NCBI GenBank assembly: GCA_017307505.1
Contig: JAFKEE010000036.1
Coordinates: 62,001-126,000, forward strand
Origin: Acidobacteriota bacterium
Lineage (GTDB): Bacteria; Acidobacteriota; Terriglobia; Bryobacterales; Bryobacteraceae
Direction of reading: 5' to 3'
DNA: 64,000 bases
In this document: positions 9,107 through 19,286 of the stretch, in pieces
Numbering within the stretch: position 1 is the first letter of the stretch
Layout: each line of letters begins with the position of its first letter
Position numbers and translations under genes: made by a program
The notes under the pieces: model-generated
Seen by the model: only the letters and a program-made list of their open reading frames with translations
What the model was told of the DNA's origin: nothing
Databases searched by the model: none

Positions 9107-9529
9107 CTACCTCGGCAACCGGAAATTTCTCACCGCGATACTCGAAGTCAGCCCCGCCGCCGCAAAGTTCCCCGTCGCCGCCCACGCCGTCTGCTCCGGA
9201 TGTCTCTCCAGCAGCAGATACTGCGACCCCAGCAACGCCCCGGCAATCCCGAACTTTAAAGCCGCGCTTCGCGCATTGAACTGCCCGAGCGGCCCCCTCA
9301 GCATCGGATTCATCTCCGGCCGCCCCATGCTCGACGCTGTATCCATCGCCACCGACGTCATCAGCGCCGCCGCGCTCCAGGCCCAGGCCTTCTTCCACTT
9401 CGCCTGCTTTTGCTCCACCACCGGTCGCTCCACCACCAGCGAGCCGCTCGCCGCCTCCGCCGGACCGCCCAGCACGAAACTCAAAACAGCGGCGCACACC
9501 AGGCGCCCGCCCATCCTCGAACTCTTCAT
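9107..9529 (-). CDS. Small secreted or membrane-associated hypothetical protein
   Basis: 140 residues from the ATG at 9529, chosen because GGAGG sits six bases upstream; an in-frame start at 9568 lacks this. A signal peptide (MKSSRMGGRLVCAAVLSFVLGGPAEA) is followed by a short charged stretch (VVEQKQAKWKKAW). Two moderately hydrophobic segments come next, 'WSAAALMTSVAMDTASSM' and 'SAALKFGIAGALLGSQYLLL'. The arrangement resembles short periplasmic or inner-membrane proteins with paired helices, but I recognise no named family. It converges on the oxidoreductase gene and shares its terminator. Confidence 0.7.
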   Translation of the reverse strand: MKSSRMGGRLVCAAVLSFVLGGPAEAASGSLVVERPVVEQKQAKWKKAWAWSAAALMTSVAMDTASSMGRPEMNPMLRGPLGQFNARSAALKFGIAGALLGSQYLLLERHPEQTAWAATGNFAAAGLTSSIAVRNFRLPR

Positions 9530-9666
9530 CGGAAACCTCCAAACGGGATGCTTCCATCCTGCAGCCACCCCTCCGGCACTTCAATTCAATGAGTTTTGGG
9601 TCGCAAGTTTGTATTGGAGTAGTACGAAGCAGGCGACAGGAATACGATAGAGGGTCAGGCTTAACT

Positions 9667-10710
9667 ATGAGCGAGATCCTCTACCGTAACCGTCGTGCCG
9701 TCCAACTCGAAAACGAGCACCTGCAGATTGTGGTCACCCGCGAGGGCGGACACCTGGCCGTCATCCGCGACAAGGCCACCGGCGTGAACCCGCTGTGGTC
9801 TCCGCCCTGGCCCACCATCGAGCCCTCCACCTACGACGCGGCCAAACACCCCGAATACGGGGCCAACGCCGAGAGCAAGCTTCTCTCGGGCATCCTCGGC
9901 CACAATCTCTGTCTCGACCTCTTCGGCGGACCCTCCGACGAGGAAGCCGCCGCCGGCATGACCGTCCATGGGGAAGCCTCCGTCAACGAGTACGACATCA
10001 CGGTCACCGGCGACACCCTCACCCAGACCACCACGCTCCCCTGCGCCCACCTCGCCTTCCGGCGCACCATCCAACTGCCCGCCGGAGCCCGCCGTGCCGT
10101 CATCACCGAAACCGTCGAAAACCTCGACTCCTGGGACCGCCCCATCGCCTGGACCCAGCACGTCACCCTCGGCCCGCCCTTCCTCGAATGCGGCGTCACC
10201 CAGTTCCGCGCCTCCGCCACCAAATCGCAGGTCATCGATAGCGGTTTCTCCGACGTCGGCTACATGAAGCCCGGCGCTGAGTTCACCTGGCCCCTCGTCC
10301 CCACCACCCAGGGCGGCGTCGAGGATATGCAGGTTTTTACCGCCCGCAAGATCTCCGGCGCCTTCTCCACCCACCTGATGGACCCGGAACGCGAAACCGC
10401 CTTCTTCTCCGCCTGGAGCCCCACGTCCGGTATCGCCATCGCCTACATCTGGAAGCAGAACGACTTCCCCTGGATGGGGATCTGGGAGGAAAACCACGGC
10501 CGCAATGTCCCCCCGTGGAACGGCCAGGCCCTCACTCGCGGCATGGAATTCGGAGCCTCCCCCTTCCCCGAAAGCCGCCGCAAAATGATCCATCGCGGCC
10601 ACCTCTTCGGAGTGCCCGGCTACGCCTGGGTTCCCGCCAAATCTCGGGTAACCGTCCAATACGAAGCCCTGGTCCAGCCCGTAAACCACATCGACGATCT
10701 CGACCTCTAA
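9667..10710 (+). CDS. Galactose-mutarotase-fold protein (aldose 1-epimerase-like), function unknown
   Basis: 347 residues from ATG 9667 (MSEILYRNRR); an upstream in-frame ATG at 9589 only adds a non-conserved extension. The N-terminus 'LENEHLQIVVTREGGHLAVIRDKATGVNPLW' is the opening strand pattern of the mutarotase-like beta-sandwich. It continues with 'LTQTTTLPCAHLAFRRTIQLP', 'RRAVITETVENLDSWDRPIAWTQHVTLGPPFL' and 'GRNVPPWNGQALTRGMEFG', all typical of carbohydrate-binding sandwich domains. No signal peptide is present. The precise epimerase catalytic His/Glu pair was not assigned, so substrate and activity are open. A weak hairpin follows the stop. Confidence 0.65.
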   Translation: MSEILYRNRRAVQLENEHLQIVVTREGGHLAVIRDKATGVNPLWSPPWPTIEPSTYDAAKHPEYGANAESKLLSGILGHNLCLDLFGGPSDEEAAAGMTVHGEASVNEYDITVTGDTLTQTTTLPCAHLAFRRTIQLPAGARRAVITETVENLDSWDRPIAWTQHVTLGPPFLECGVTQFRASATKSQVIDSGFSDVGYMKPGAEFTWPLVPTTQGGVEDMQVFTARKISGAFSTHLMDPERETAFFSAWSPTSGIAIAYIWKQNDFPWMGIWEENHGRNVPPWNGQALTRGMEFGASPFPESRRKMIHRGHLFGVPGYAWVPAKSRVTVQYEALVQPVNHIDDLDL

Positions 10711-10717
10711 ACACGAA

Positions 10718-10748
10718 GGGCGCGGCGGAACCAATCTCCACCGCGCCC
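10718..10748. terminator. Putative terminator hairpin between convergent genes
   Basis: GGGCGCGGCGGA (from 10718) can pair with TCCACCGCGCCC (to 10748) with one G-T position, loop ACCAATC, placed between the mutarotase-fold gene (+) and the first RCC1 gene (-). The T-runs on both sides are poor, so termination efficiency is uncertain. Confidence 0.5.
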
Positions 10749-10773
10749 CTCTTTCCTAAACCCTCTGGCCGGA

Positions 10774-13700
10774 CTACGGCACCACCCAACTCCCCGTCTC
10801 CACCCACCCCGAATCCCGCTGCAGCGCATCCATCGACCGCTGGAACAGCAGCTTGCTGCCGGACATCGGAGCTCTCAGCGTAATCGGCGCCGATATCACC
10901 AACTGCCCCGTGGACGTCTGAACCGTCGTCCCCGCCGTATTGATCGAACACGCCGTGCTCTGCAGCGCCGTCGAGGTCACGCCCGGAGCCACCGGCCCCA
11001 GGAAGAACCCGACATCGCCCGAGTACATCCACAACCCGTTCCCCGCCCGGTCGTAGTGCAGGTAGCAGAACGGCAACCCGCCCCCATCCGCCGCGGCCGC
11101 CACCAGGAACTGCACCCAGCCCCCAATCGTTGCCGGCAGACCCGACGGGTCCGTATACGTCGCCGCAAACGTCACACTCGAGCCCGACCCCGCATTCGGC
11201 AGCACGCTGAACGCCGGCGCCGGAGCAGGCGTGTAGTTCCATATCCCCCCCTGGATCCAGCCGGAATCCCCTTCCGGCAGCGACCACTGCCGCAGGTACA
11301 ATTGCCGGCTTCCAGCCTGCTTGAACACCACCTCGAACTTCACGCTCACGCCGGAAGCTCCGGCCGTCACCGTCGTATTCGCTGTGTTAATCGCGCACAG
11401 CGAGTTCTGCAACAGGCTCGAAGCGGCGCCCGGCTTCACCGGACCCACAAAGAATCCGCCATCCCCGTACATCCACAACCCGTCGCCCACGACGTCATAG
11501 TGCAGGTAGCAGAACGGCTGCCCGCCCCCGTCCGGCTGCGTCGCAAACAACGCCTGCCCCCACAGCAAGGCACCCGGTCCGGCCGCCGCCCCAAAGTCCG
11601 CCTGGAACTTCTGCGTCGACGTGCTGCCGCCCTTCGGCGTAAAACTCAATGGCGAGGCCGCCAGCGGCAGACCCGGCTGGAAGCCGCTCAGAATCGGAAC
11701 CAGGCTGGACGTGGGCGTCGCAATTCCAAACACTCCGCTCAGGTTCGAACCCCAGCCCTTGTATTGCCCGTCCCGGCCCCAGGCCATCGTGTACCCGTCG
11801 CCGCCGCTCACCTCCGCCGTCCCATAAACCTGCGGAACCTTGCCGGCCACCGGCGAATCGGCCGCGCTCGCCACCCCCATGCCGAGCTCACCCTTCGTGT
11901 TCGTGCCCCACGTCCACAACGTGCCATCCGCCTTGATCGCCATCCCGTGCGTCACGCCGGCCCCAATCGAGACCACCTCCGTCAGCAGGCCGACTCGCAC
12001 CAGGCCGATCACCGGATCCGTTCCCGGCCCGCTGCCCAGGCGCCGCAATCCACCGTTCCCCCAGGCCCAGACCGTCCCGTCCTGCCGCAACGCCAGCGCA
12101 TACTCCGCCCCGGCCGCAATCGCCATGATGTTGGACAGACCGCTCACCTGCACCGGAGTCATATATTGAGGCGGACCCACTTGTCCTATACCCAGGCCCC
12201 ACGTCCAAACCGTCCCATCCGACCGCAGCGCCACGCTGAACTGATCCCCAGCCGCGATCTCCACAACATTCGCCAGCCCGGCGGCCTGCGTCGGCACCAG
12301 CGTCGGAATCGGCACACCGGTCCCCAACTCGCCCACCGCATTGCTGCCCCAACCCCACACCGTCCCATCCTGCTTGAGAGCCAGGCTATGATTCCCGCCG
12401 GCCGCCACTCGCTTCACACCGGTCAGCCCCGGCACCAGCACAGGACTCAGCCTGTTCGTAAACGTCCCATCCCCGAGTTGGCCCAGCGTATTGCCGCCCC
12501 AGCTCCAGACTCGTCCGTCCGACCCTACCGCCAGCACATGCTTGTTTCTCGTCGACACGCCGGCCATTCCGGCCAGCCCGGGCACCTGCCGCGCGGTTCG
12601 CACCGGATTGCTGATCAGCCCGATCCCCATCTGGCCCACATCATTGGAGCCCGCGCCCCAAATCGTGCCGTCGCCGCGCACGATCATCGTCAGCGTCCGA
12701 CCGTTCGAGACCCGCTGGCCCGTCGTCAACAGGTTCTGCGTGGCATAGGTGCAGCCCGGACCCGAGTCCGGCGGCACAAACAGATCGCTGCTCGTCAGAT
12801 CCGGCCGGCCCAGTTCGCTGTTCGAATTCCCGCCCATCACCTGCACGGTCCCGTCGTTCAGCAGCACCATCACATGGTCCTGGCCCACCGCCACGCCAAT
12901 CGCCGGCTTCGGCAGCACAAACTGCGTCTCTACGCCGGAAATCAGGTTCCCCCCATACCGCCCCGTCAATCCGCTGCCCAGGTACCAGACGGTTCCGTCG
13001 GCCCGCAGAATCCCGTTCAAGCCGTACTGGTTCGACACCTGGATCACGTTGGTGAACGTCACCAGCTTCTCCGGCGCCGTAACGTATTGAATGATGCCCG
13101 GACTCACCAGGCCCAGGCTCGTCCCGTCGCCCCACCCCCACAAAGTCCCGTCCGGCCGGATCGCCAATGTGTGGTTGTCACTGGCCGACACCGATGTTGC
13201 CGTGAACCCCGTCAGCCTCACCGGCGACCACCGGTCCGTCTTCGTCCCATCCCCCAGTTGTCCAAACGTGTTGTCGCCCCACGCGAACACCGCGCCATCA
13301 TTGCGCCGCGCCACGCTGTGATTCTGGCCCGCCGCGATCGAGGTGATGCCCGACAGCCCCGCCACCTGCATCGGTACGCCGCTGTCGTTCGTGCTCCCAT
13401 TCCCCAACTGGCCCGATGTGTTCGACCCCCACGCCCAAACCGTCCCGTCGCTCCTCAACGCGACGCTGTGGAGATAGCCCGACGCCACCGCCACCACACC
13501 GGTGAACCCTTGGATCTTCTTCGGCGACGCCACCACATGCGACGTCACCACCCCGTCGCCCAGTAGGCCAAAGGACCCTACCCCCCAACTCCACACCGAC
13601 GTATCCTGCATCACCGCCAATCCATGCGAACCTGCGTTCGACAACGCCTTCACGCCGCTCAACAGGCTGCACACCGGCGAGGGCTGCTCCACACCCGTAC

Positions 13701-14910
13701 CGTCGCCCAGTACGGCTCCTCCGTTGCCGCCCCACGCCCGCACCGTTCCATCCGCCCGCACCGCCAGCGAATTGTTGCCGGACGCCACCACCTGCACGAC
13801 CCCCGAGATCGCCGCTCTGCCCGGATCCTGCGAGGCCGCTGCCTGCCTCGCCGCCTGAGGAGTGGCCGCACCCGTTGCCGGCCCAGCGCCGCCTTCGGAT
13901 ACCAGCCCGTCGCCCCCTGGCGCCGCCGGCGTGCCCGTAATCACAGCCACCGCCCAGCCCGCCGCCGCATCCACCACCGGACCCGCCAGCGCGTACTGCT
14001 GCCGTGCGCCGCCTTCCGTCAAACTCAGCAGGCCGCTCTGCACCTCCACCACGCGCCCTGCCGCGGCCGCCGCCGGCCAGTCCAGGCTCTGGCTAACCGC
14101 CCCGGCCCGCGCCGCCATCAGGCGCGCCGCCACCTGTCCGGCCTCTGGCCCGCTCAGCATCTCGGGACCCGGCTCCGTACCCTCGCCACTCCGTCCAAGG
14201 GCCCAGGCGCGGCCCTGCCCGTCCAGCGCGTATACCCGCCCCTGCCGCACATCCACGGCCTGGATCTCCTGCAAGCCGTCCACGCGCACGGGCTCCGTCA
14301 GCATCTTCCGCGCATCGCGGCTCACCAGCCCGCTCCAATTCGACCCGAAGACCCATACGGACCCGTCGCTCTTTAACGCCACGCTGAACAGCGGACCCGC
14401 CGCGATCATCGAGACGCCGCTCAACCTCGTCACCGCCGCGGGCCGGGGCCGTTGGACCAGGGTCCCATCGCCCAGCTGGCCCTCGGAGTTGCCGCCCCAC
14501 GCCCACACCGTGCCGTCGCTCTTCAGAGCAAGCGAATGCTGTGCCCCCGCCGCAATCGCCGTGACGCCGGAAAGCCCTTCCACCTCAGACCAGCCGCCCG
14601 CCCCTGAGGCGCGGCCTGGGCCCAATTGCCCCTGCGCGTTCAGCCCCCACCCCTGGACGCGTCCTTGCGTGGTCAACACCAGCACGTGCCCGCCCGTCTC
14701 GGGCAGTGCGACTTTCCGGGCCCCGTCCACCTCCCCAATCGACCGCAAGGTATACGAAGCCGGGCCTTGGCCGGCTTGCCGCTCCAGGAGGGAAACGCGC
14801 TCTGTCCCGGATGCCGGTATGGCAAACAGCACAACCAAGGGAAGCGCAAAGAGGGGGGAACACCGCAAGCGGGCGCCGGCGGCGCCGCCGCTCCAGTCCG
14901 AGTTCAGCAA
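10774..14910 (-). CDS. Giant secreted RCC1-repeat propeller protein, copy A
   Basis: 1378 residues with an N-terminal signal peptide (hydrophobic run FALPLVVLFAIPASG). After a short lead ('LLERQ...YTLRSIGEVDGARKVALPETGGHVLVL') come about 17-18 RCC1-type units of ~50 residues with the pattern 'HSLALKSDGTVWAWGGNSEGQLGDG'. An Ala/Gly/Pro-rich linker (about 320-365) interrupts them after the fourth unit. The C-terminus has two copies of a ~130-residue domain with 'PFCYLHYD', 'GLWMY', 'FVGPVKPG/FLGPVAPG', a second Cys (CAINT/CSINT) and 'DSGW'. RCC1 units build seven-bladed propellers, usually for protein binding. Here the protein is extracytoplasmic, so surface binding or adhesion is inferred. It is the most divergent of three tandem paralogues. 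Confidence 0.9.
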   Translation of the reverse strand: MLNSDWSGGAAGARLRCSPLFALPLVVLFAIPASGTERVSLLERQAGQGPASYTLRSIGEVDGARKVALPETGGHVLVLTTQGRVQGWGLNAQGQLGPGRASGAGGWSEVEGLSGVTAIAAGAQHSLALKSDGTVWAWGGNSEGQLGDGTLVQRPRPAAVTRLSGVSMIAAGPLFSVALKSDGSVWVFGSNWSGLVSRDARKMLTEPVRVDGLQEIQAVDVRQGRVYALDGQGRAWALGRSGEGTEPGPEMLSGPEAGQVAARLMAARAGAVSQSLDWPAAAAAGRVVEVQSGLLSLTEGGARQQYALAGPVVDAAAGWAVAVITGTPAAPGGDGLVSEGGAGPATGAATPQAARQAAASQDPGRAAISGVVQVVASGNNSLAVRADGTVRAWGGNGGAVLGDGTGVEQPSPVCSLLSGVKALSNAGSHGLAVMQDTSVWSWGVGSFGLLGDGVVTSHVVASPKKIQGFTGVVAVASGYLHSVALRSDGTVWAWGSNTSGQLGNGSTNDSGVPMQVAGLSGITSIAAGQNHSVARRNDGAVFAWGDNTFGQLGDGTKTDRWSPVRLTGFTATSVSASDNHTLAIRPDGTLWGWGDGTSLGLVSPGIIQYVTAPEKLVTFTNVIQVSNQYGLNGILRADGTVWYLGSGLTGRYGGNLISGVETQFVLPKPAIGVAVGQDHVMVLLNDGTVQVMGGNSNSELGRPDLTSSDLFVPPDSGPGCTYATQNLLTTGQRVSNGRTLTMIVRGDGTIWGAGSNDVGQMGIGLISNPVRTARQVPGLAGMAGVSTRNKHVLAVGSDGRVWSWGGNTLGQLGDGTFTNRLSPVLVPGLTGVKRVAAGGNHSLALKQDGTVWGWGSNAVGELGTGVPIPTLVPTQAAGLANVVEIAAGDQFSVALRSDGTVWTWGLGIGQVGPPQYMTPVQVSGLSNIMAIAAGAEYALALRQDGTVWAWGNGGLRRLGSGPGTDPVIGLVRVGLLTEVVSIGAGVTHGMAIKADGTLWTWGTNTKGELGMGVASAADSPVAGKVPQVYGTAEVSGGDGYTMAWGRDGQYKGWGSNLSGVFGIATPTSSLVPILSGFQPGLPLAASPLSFTPKGGSTSTQKFQADFGAAAGPGALLWGQALFATQPDGGGQPFCYLHYDVVGDGLWMYGDGGFFVGPVKPGAASSLLQNSLCAINTANTTVTAGASGVSVKFEVVFKQAGSRQLYLRQWSLPEGDSGWIQGGIWNYTPAPAPAFSVLPNAGSGSSVTFAATYTDPSGLPATIGGWVQFLVAAAADGGGLPFCYLHYDRAGNGLWMYSGDVGFFLGPVAPGVTSTALQSTACSINTAGTTVQTSTGQLVISAPITLRAPMSGSKLLFQRSMDALQRDSGWVETGSWVVP

Positions 14911-15098
14911 GGTAAAGATCTCCGATTCCGAGACGGCAGGGCCGTAAGTGTGCTACGCACCCCGATCTTACCACCCACCCACGGATAGCTCCGACACTCA
15001 GCTCCAAGGCAAAAACCCTAGTTCCTACTAAGACTTCCACCCAGGTTCCAGCAGCGAGCCATCCCCTGCCAACGGCTCGCCACCCGTCTGGAGAGCCC

Positions 15099-18000
15099 CT
15101 ACGGCACCACCCAACTACCCGTCTGCACCCACCCCGAATCCCGCCGCAACGCATCCATCGACCGCTGGAACAACTTCTTACTCCCGGTCATCGGACTCTT
15201 CAACGTAAACGGCGATGAGATCACCAACTGCCCCGCATTATTCTGCACCGTAGTCCCGGCCGTATTGATCGAGCACGCCGAACTCTGCAGCACCGTCGAA
15301 CTCACGCCCGGCTTCACCGGACCCAGGAAGAACCCGACATCGCCCGAGTACATCCAAAGCCCATCGCCCGCCCGGTCGTAGTGCAGATAGCAGAACGGCT
15401 GGCCGCCCCCATCCGCCGCGGCCGCCACCAGGAACTGCACCCACCCGCCCGTCGAAAGAGGCAGCCCCGAACCATCGGTGAAGGTCGCCACAAACGTCGG
15501 AGCCGGCCCGCTCCCCGCATTCGGAGTCACACTCGGAGCCGACATCACCACCGCCGTGGAATCCCAAGTCCCTTCCTGGATCCACCCTGAATCGACATCG
15601 TTCTGGTCCAGACTGCGGGTAAAGATCTTCCTCGACGCTGCCTGCTTGAACAACACCTGGGCCCGCACCGTCAGGGTCGCCCCATTCTTCGTGAGCGTGG
15701 TCTTCTTCGGATCCACGGCGCAGAACGAATTCTGCAGCAGATTCGAAGCCGTCCCCGGAGCCACCGGACCCACGAAATACCCGCTCTCCCCATACAACCA
15801 GAGCCCGTTCCCCGGCACGTCGTAGTGCAGGTAGCAGAACGGCAACCCTCCTCCGTCCCACTCCGCCGCAAACAGCATCTGCGCCCACCGCAGTGTCGAA
15901 GCCCCCGCCGCCGATCGGAACCCAAAATCAAAACTCTGTACCGAGCTATCCCCCGAAACCGGCACCGCACTCAAAGGCGTGGTCCCCATTGGGAACCCGG
16001 GCTGAAACCCGCTCAGGATCGGAGTTCCACTGCTCAACGGTTGCGCCAATCCGAACTGGCCCGACTGATTCGAGCCCCACGCCAACAAACTGCCATCCCT
16101 CTTCCACGCCAGACTATGCTGGCCGCCTGCGCTGACACCCGCTACCCCATACAACCCCGCTACCTGAACCGGCTGGAACGACGGAGACGAAGCAGGCAAA
16201 CCCAACTGCGCTTGCGCGTTGTCGCCCCATGTCCAGACCGTGCCATCAGACCGCACAGCCATCGCATGTCGGTCGCCGGCCGAGATCCCTACGACGCCAG
16301 TGAGACTGTTCGCTCTCGCGATGCCTAGAACCGGGGACATGGGAACCCCGGCACCCAACTGCCCAGCTCCGCTCTCGCCCCAAGTCCAGACGCGTCCCTC
16401 CCGATCCAAAGCCAGCGAGAAGGCATCGCCTGACGAGATTGCGATGATGTTGGTCAGTCCTTCTACCGCGGCAGGCGCAAAGCGCTGTACCCGGCTCCCA
16501 TCCCCAAGTTGGCCCTTGTCGTTGCGGCCCCATGTCCAGACGGTGCCGTCGTCTTTCAGGACCACGCTGAAACCATTGCCGGCAGCCACATCCACCACGT
16601 TCTGAAGCCCGTCTACTAGCCAAGGAGAGAGCAGGTACTGCATGTTGTTACCCAGTTGCCGATAGGTGTTGTCGCCCCACACCCACACCGACCCGTCACT
16701 TCGTGAGGCCAGGCTGTGTGTCGCGCCTGCGGCGACCCGCGTCGCCAGAATCAGACCATTGACATATGCCGGGCTCAACTTATTTACTGTGGTCTGATCG
16801 CCAATCGAGCCATTAGTATTCAATCCCCAGGCTTGGACTCGCCCCAGCGGTCCCGCTGCCAGATTGTGACTGAAGTCTCCTGAGAGTGCGGTAATGCCGC
16901 TCAACCCGGGAACAGGCACGGCGCTCGTGCGATTGACAATCGTGCCATCACCAATCTGCCCCGAACCGTTGTTGCCCGCCGCCCAAACGGTACCGTCGCT
17001 TCGCAGAACCGCGGTATGGCCAGTGCCCGCTGCTATCCTCTGTCCAAGGTTCACGGGGATGGGCGCGGTTTCTGAACAGGTATCACTCAGATCCCGGGTA
17101 ACAAGTTCGGCAGTTCCTGCGTAGATCGCCTGAACTGAACTATCGTTCAGCAGTACCTCAATCTCAAACGCAGAAGCCGCCACGGCCGCGACGCCGCTCG
17201 GAGCATTCACATTGACTCCGGATCCAAACCAGGCGTCCCAGGCCCACACAGAGCCATCCGCGCGCAAGGCCACTGTAAAGAATTCGCAGGAGATCTGCAC
17301 CACATCGGTAAATGAGGCAAGCTTTACGGGGCTCAGTTCCGTGGCGCCAAATGAACTCCCCAACTGCATGTAATAGTTGTCGCCCCAGCCCCACAATGTG
17401 CCATCACTCCGGATTGCGGCACTGTGACCAGTGCCTGCTGCTACCGCCACGGCCGTGAAGGCCGGAATCTGAAAAGGAGCGCTTTTCGATACTGTTGTCC
17501 CGTCACCCAACTGGCCGAAGTAGTTCATCCCCCACGCAAAAACTGCGCCGTCGCTCCGTAAGGCAAGGTTGTGCGAATTGCCCGCCGCAATCGCCACAAT
17601 GCCTGTAAGGCCAGGCACCTGCTGCGGATGGCCTGTGTTGCGAAAAACCGAGGGTATTCCAAGCTGCCCGTCGGAATTGCTACCCCACACCCAGACGGTT
17701 CCGTCACTTTTCAATGCCAGGGAATGATAGGCACCCGCGCCAACCGCAACGACATTGCTGAGACCGGGCACGATCCGAGGAGTCAATCGCATGTGATCTG
17801 TCGTGATGTCATCGCCCAGAGTTCCATCCTTTCCTAGGCCCCAACTCCAGACGGTAGAGTCCGCTCGAATCGCCAGGGAATGGAAGTCACCCACAGACAC
17901 GGCCGTGACGTTGCTCAAGCCGATGCAGACCGGTACCGGACGGGTGATCGTCGTTCCATCACCTAATCGTCCAGAGTCGTTGAAGCCCCATGCGCGGACC

Positions 18001-19145
18001 GAGCCGTCAGGTCTGACAACCATGGCGAGCTGTCCATTTCCAGCAAGGCGCATCGACGGGGACGGCGCACTCGGAATGGTTAGTGCCCCTCTGGGTGGGA
18101 TTGCGCCCATCGTTGGAATCGCGCCGGTAGTGTTTCGTGTCTGCTTGTTGCCCTGCCCCGCTTCCCCAAGCCCGGGCTGCGCGCTGGCTGCAACAGTCAC
18201 GACAGCCCAGCCCGTGGCAACATCCAATGCAGCACCGGCAAACTCAAAGGTACGAAGGTTTCCGTTCGACGTCAGTCGCAGTTGATGATCCGTGACGGCT
18301 ACCTCGCCCATCGCATCCAACCACTCCGCCGACAACCGTGGACCTGTAAACTCGAGCCCCAACTCCGCAGGCCGTTCTTCCTCACCCAATACCCGCGGCG
18401 TCCCCGCCGCATTCTCCACGCCACGTCCCCAAACCCAAATCCGACCCTGCCCATCCAACGCATAGCCCACACCACGGCGCGTGGTCACAGCCCGAACATC
18501 GCTCAATCCCTCGACGCGCACCGGCTCCGTCACCAGCTTCCGGGCATCGCTTCCGGCAATCCCACTCCAGTTCGAGCCAAATACCCAAACCGTCCCGTCA
18601 CTCTTCAGAACAACCGTGAACAAAGCGCCCGCCGCGACCATCGACACATCGCGCAAGCCCGGCACAATACCCGGTCGCATATGGTTCACCAGCGACCCAT
18701 CACCCAACTGACCCTCGGAATTCGCACCCCATGTCCAGACCGTCCCATCACTCTTCAAAGCGACGGAATGCTGTGCCCCGGCAGCAATCGCAGTGGCGTC
18801 GGAAAGTCCCGGAACCTCAATAAATCCGGCCCTCGCAGCGCGATCGCCGGTACCCAGTTGCCCGTACAGATTCTGGCCCCAGCCCCAAACCCGGCCTAGC
18901 GAAGTCAAAACAAGAACATGACCGCCTGTTTCCGGCACGGCCGCGCGCCGCGCCCCCTCAATCTCACCCAGGGTTCGGAGGGAATAGGGCGCCGGACCCT
19001 GCACCTGCTGTTCCAGGAGATAAATCCGCTCAGCACCCCGGCTCGGGGTAGCAAAACTCAAAAGAGCCGCTATCGTGATCGGCGACAGGCAGCGGGCTAA
19101 ACTGCAAAACCGCGATTTCAATTTGCTCGAATTCAATTCGTACAT
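15099..19145 (-). CDS. Giant secreted RCC1-repeat propeller protein, copy B
   Basis: 1348 residues with the same architecture as its neighbours: signal peptide (LARCLSPITIAALLSFATPSRGA), 'RIYLLEQQVQGPAPYSLRTLGEIEGARRAA', about 17-18 RCC1-type units, a Gly/Pro/Thr linker around residues 320-360, then two copies of the C-terminal FCYLHYD domain. The first ~250 and last ~290 residues are nearly identical to copy C at protein level and very similar at DNA level, while the central units differ strongly. Two Cys in the propeller region, one just after the linker (PVCIGL) and one in the middle (SDTCSET), occur at matching positions in all three copies. A 188-bp gap separates it from the copy A start. 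Confidence 0.9.
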   Translation of the reverse strand: MYELNSSKLKSRFCSLARCLSPITIAALLSFATPSRGAERIYLLEQQVQGPAPYSLRTLGEIEGARRAAVPETGGHVLVLTSLGRVWGWGQNLYGQLGTGDRAARAGFIEVPGLSDATAIAAGAQHSVALKSDGTVWTWGANSEGQLGDGSLVNHMRPGIVPGLRDVSMVAAGALFTVVLKSDGTVWVFGSNWSGIAGSDARKLVTEPVRVEGLSDVRAVTTRRGVGYALDGQGRIWVWGRGVENAAGTPRVLGEEERPAELGLEFTGPRLSAEWLDAMGEVAVTDHQLRLTSNGNLRTFEFAGAALDVATGWAVVTVAASAQPGLGEAGQGNKQTRNTTGAIPTMGAIPPRGALTIPSAPSPSMRLAGNGQLAMVVRPDGSVRAWGFNDSGRLGDGTTITRPVPVCIGLSNVTAVSVGDFHSLAIRADSTVWSWGLGKDGTLGDDITTDHMRLTPRIVPGLSNVVAVGAGAYHSLALKSDGTVWVWGSNSDGQLGIPSVFRNTGHPQQVPGLTGIVAIAAGNSHNLALRSDGAVFAWGMNYFGQLGDGTTVSKSAPFQIPAFTAVAVAAGTGHSAAIRSDGTLWGWGDNYYMQLGSSFGATELSPVKLASFTDVVQISCEFFTVALRADGSVWAWDAWFGSGVNVNAPSGVAAVAASAFEIEVLLNDSSVQAIYAGTAELVTRDLSDTCSETAPIPVNLGQRIAAGTGHTAVLRSDGTVWAAGNNGSGQIGDGTIVNRTSAVPVPGLSGITALSGDFSHNLAAGPLGRVQAWGLNTNGSIGDQTTVNKLSPAYVNGLILATRVAAGATHSLASRSDGSVWVWGDNTYRQLGNNMQYLLSPWLVDGLQNVVDVAAGNGFSVVLKDDGTVWTWGRNDKGQLGDGSRVQRFAPAAVEGLTNIIAISSGDAFSLALDREGRVWTWGESGAGQLGAGVPMSPVLGIARANSLTGVVGISAGDRHAMAVRSDGTVWTWGDNAQAQLGLPASSPSFQPVQVAGLYGVAGVSAGGQHSLAWKRDGSLLAWGSNQSGQFGLAQPLSSGTPILSGFQPGFPMGTTPLSAVPVSGDSSVQSFDFGFRSAAGASTLRWAQMLFAAEWDGGGLPFCYLHYDVPGNGLWLYGESGYFVGPVAPGTASNLLQNSFCAVDPKKTTLTKNGATLTVRAQVLFKQAASRKIFTRSLDQNDVDSGWIQEGTWDSTAVVMSAPSVTPNAGSGPAPTFVATFTDGSGLPLSTGGWVQFLVAAAADGGGQPFCYLHYDRAGDGLWMYSGDVGFFLGPVKPGVSSTVLQSSACSINTAGTTVQNNAGQLVISSPFTLKSPMTGSKKLFQRSMDALRRDSGWVQTGSWVVP
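15101..15984 (-). repeat. 3' segment of RCC1 copy B, near-identical to 19289-20172 in copy C
   Basis: Long runs of identical bases are shared between 15101-15984 and 19289-20172, for example around 15260-15440 versus 19450-19630. They cover both C-terminal FCYLHYD domains of copies B and C, and similarity drops sharply upstream in the propeller units. Copy A carries the same domains but with many more differences. Confidence 0.85.
18391..19040 (-). repeat. 5' segment of RCC1 copy B, near-identical to 22642-23290 in copy C
   Basis: The stretch coding for the first four RCC1 units of copies B and C is almost the same, with long exact runs around 18500-18640 versus 22750-22890. The signal peptides and the linker immediately before and after are unrelated, so conservation starts and stops at domain borders. 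Confidence 0.85.
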
Positions 19146-19286
19146 TCCTGGATTCCTGAAGGTAATCCGATCCTATCATCTGTATATTGTCGCCGCTCGA
19201 GCCCCCTCCTACCGGCGAGGCCACAAACAGGCAGGGCGGCCCGAAGACAGCCGCCCCTCCATTCAACGCAGAATGTCCCTATTTCC

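Noticed and set aside
11056-13566. 836-codon open frame antisense to RCC1 copy A
   Set aside because: Arg/Pro/His-rich translation of the reverse of a repetitive gene; no homology-like features.
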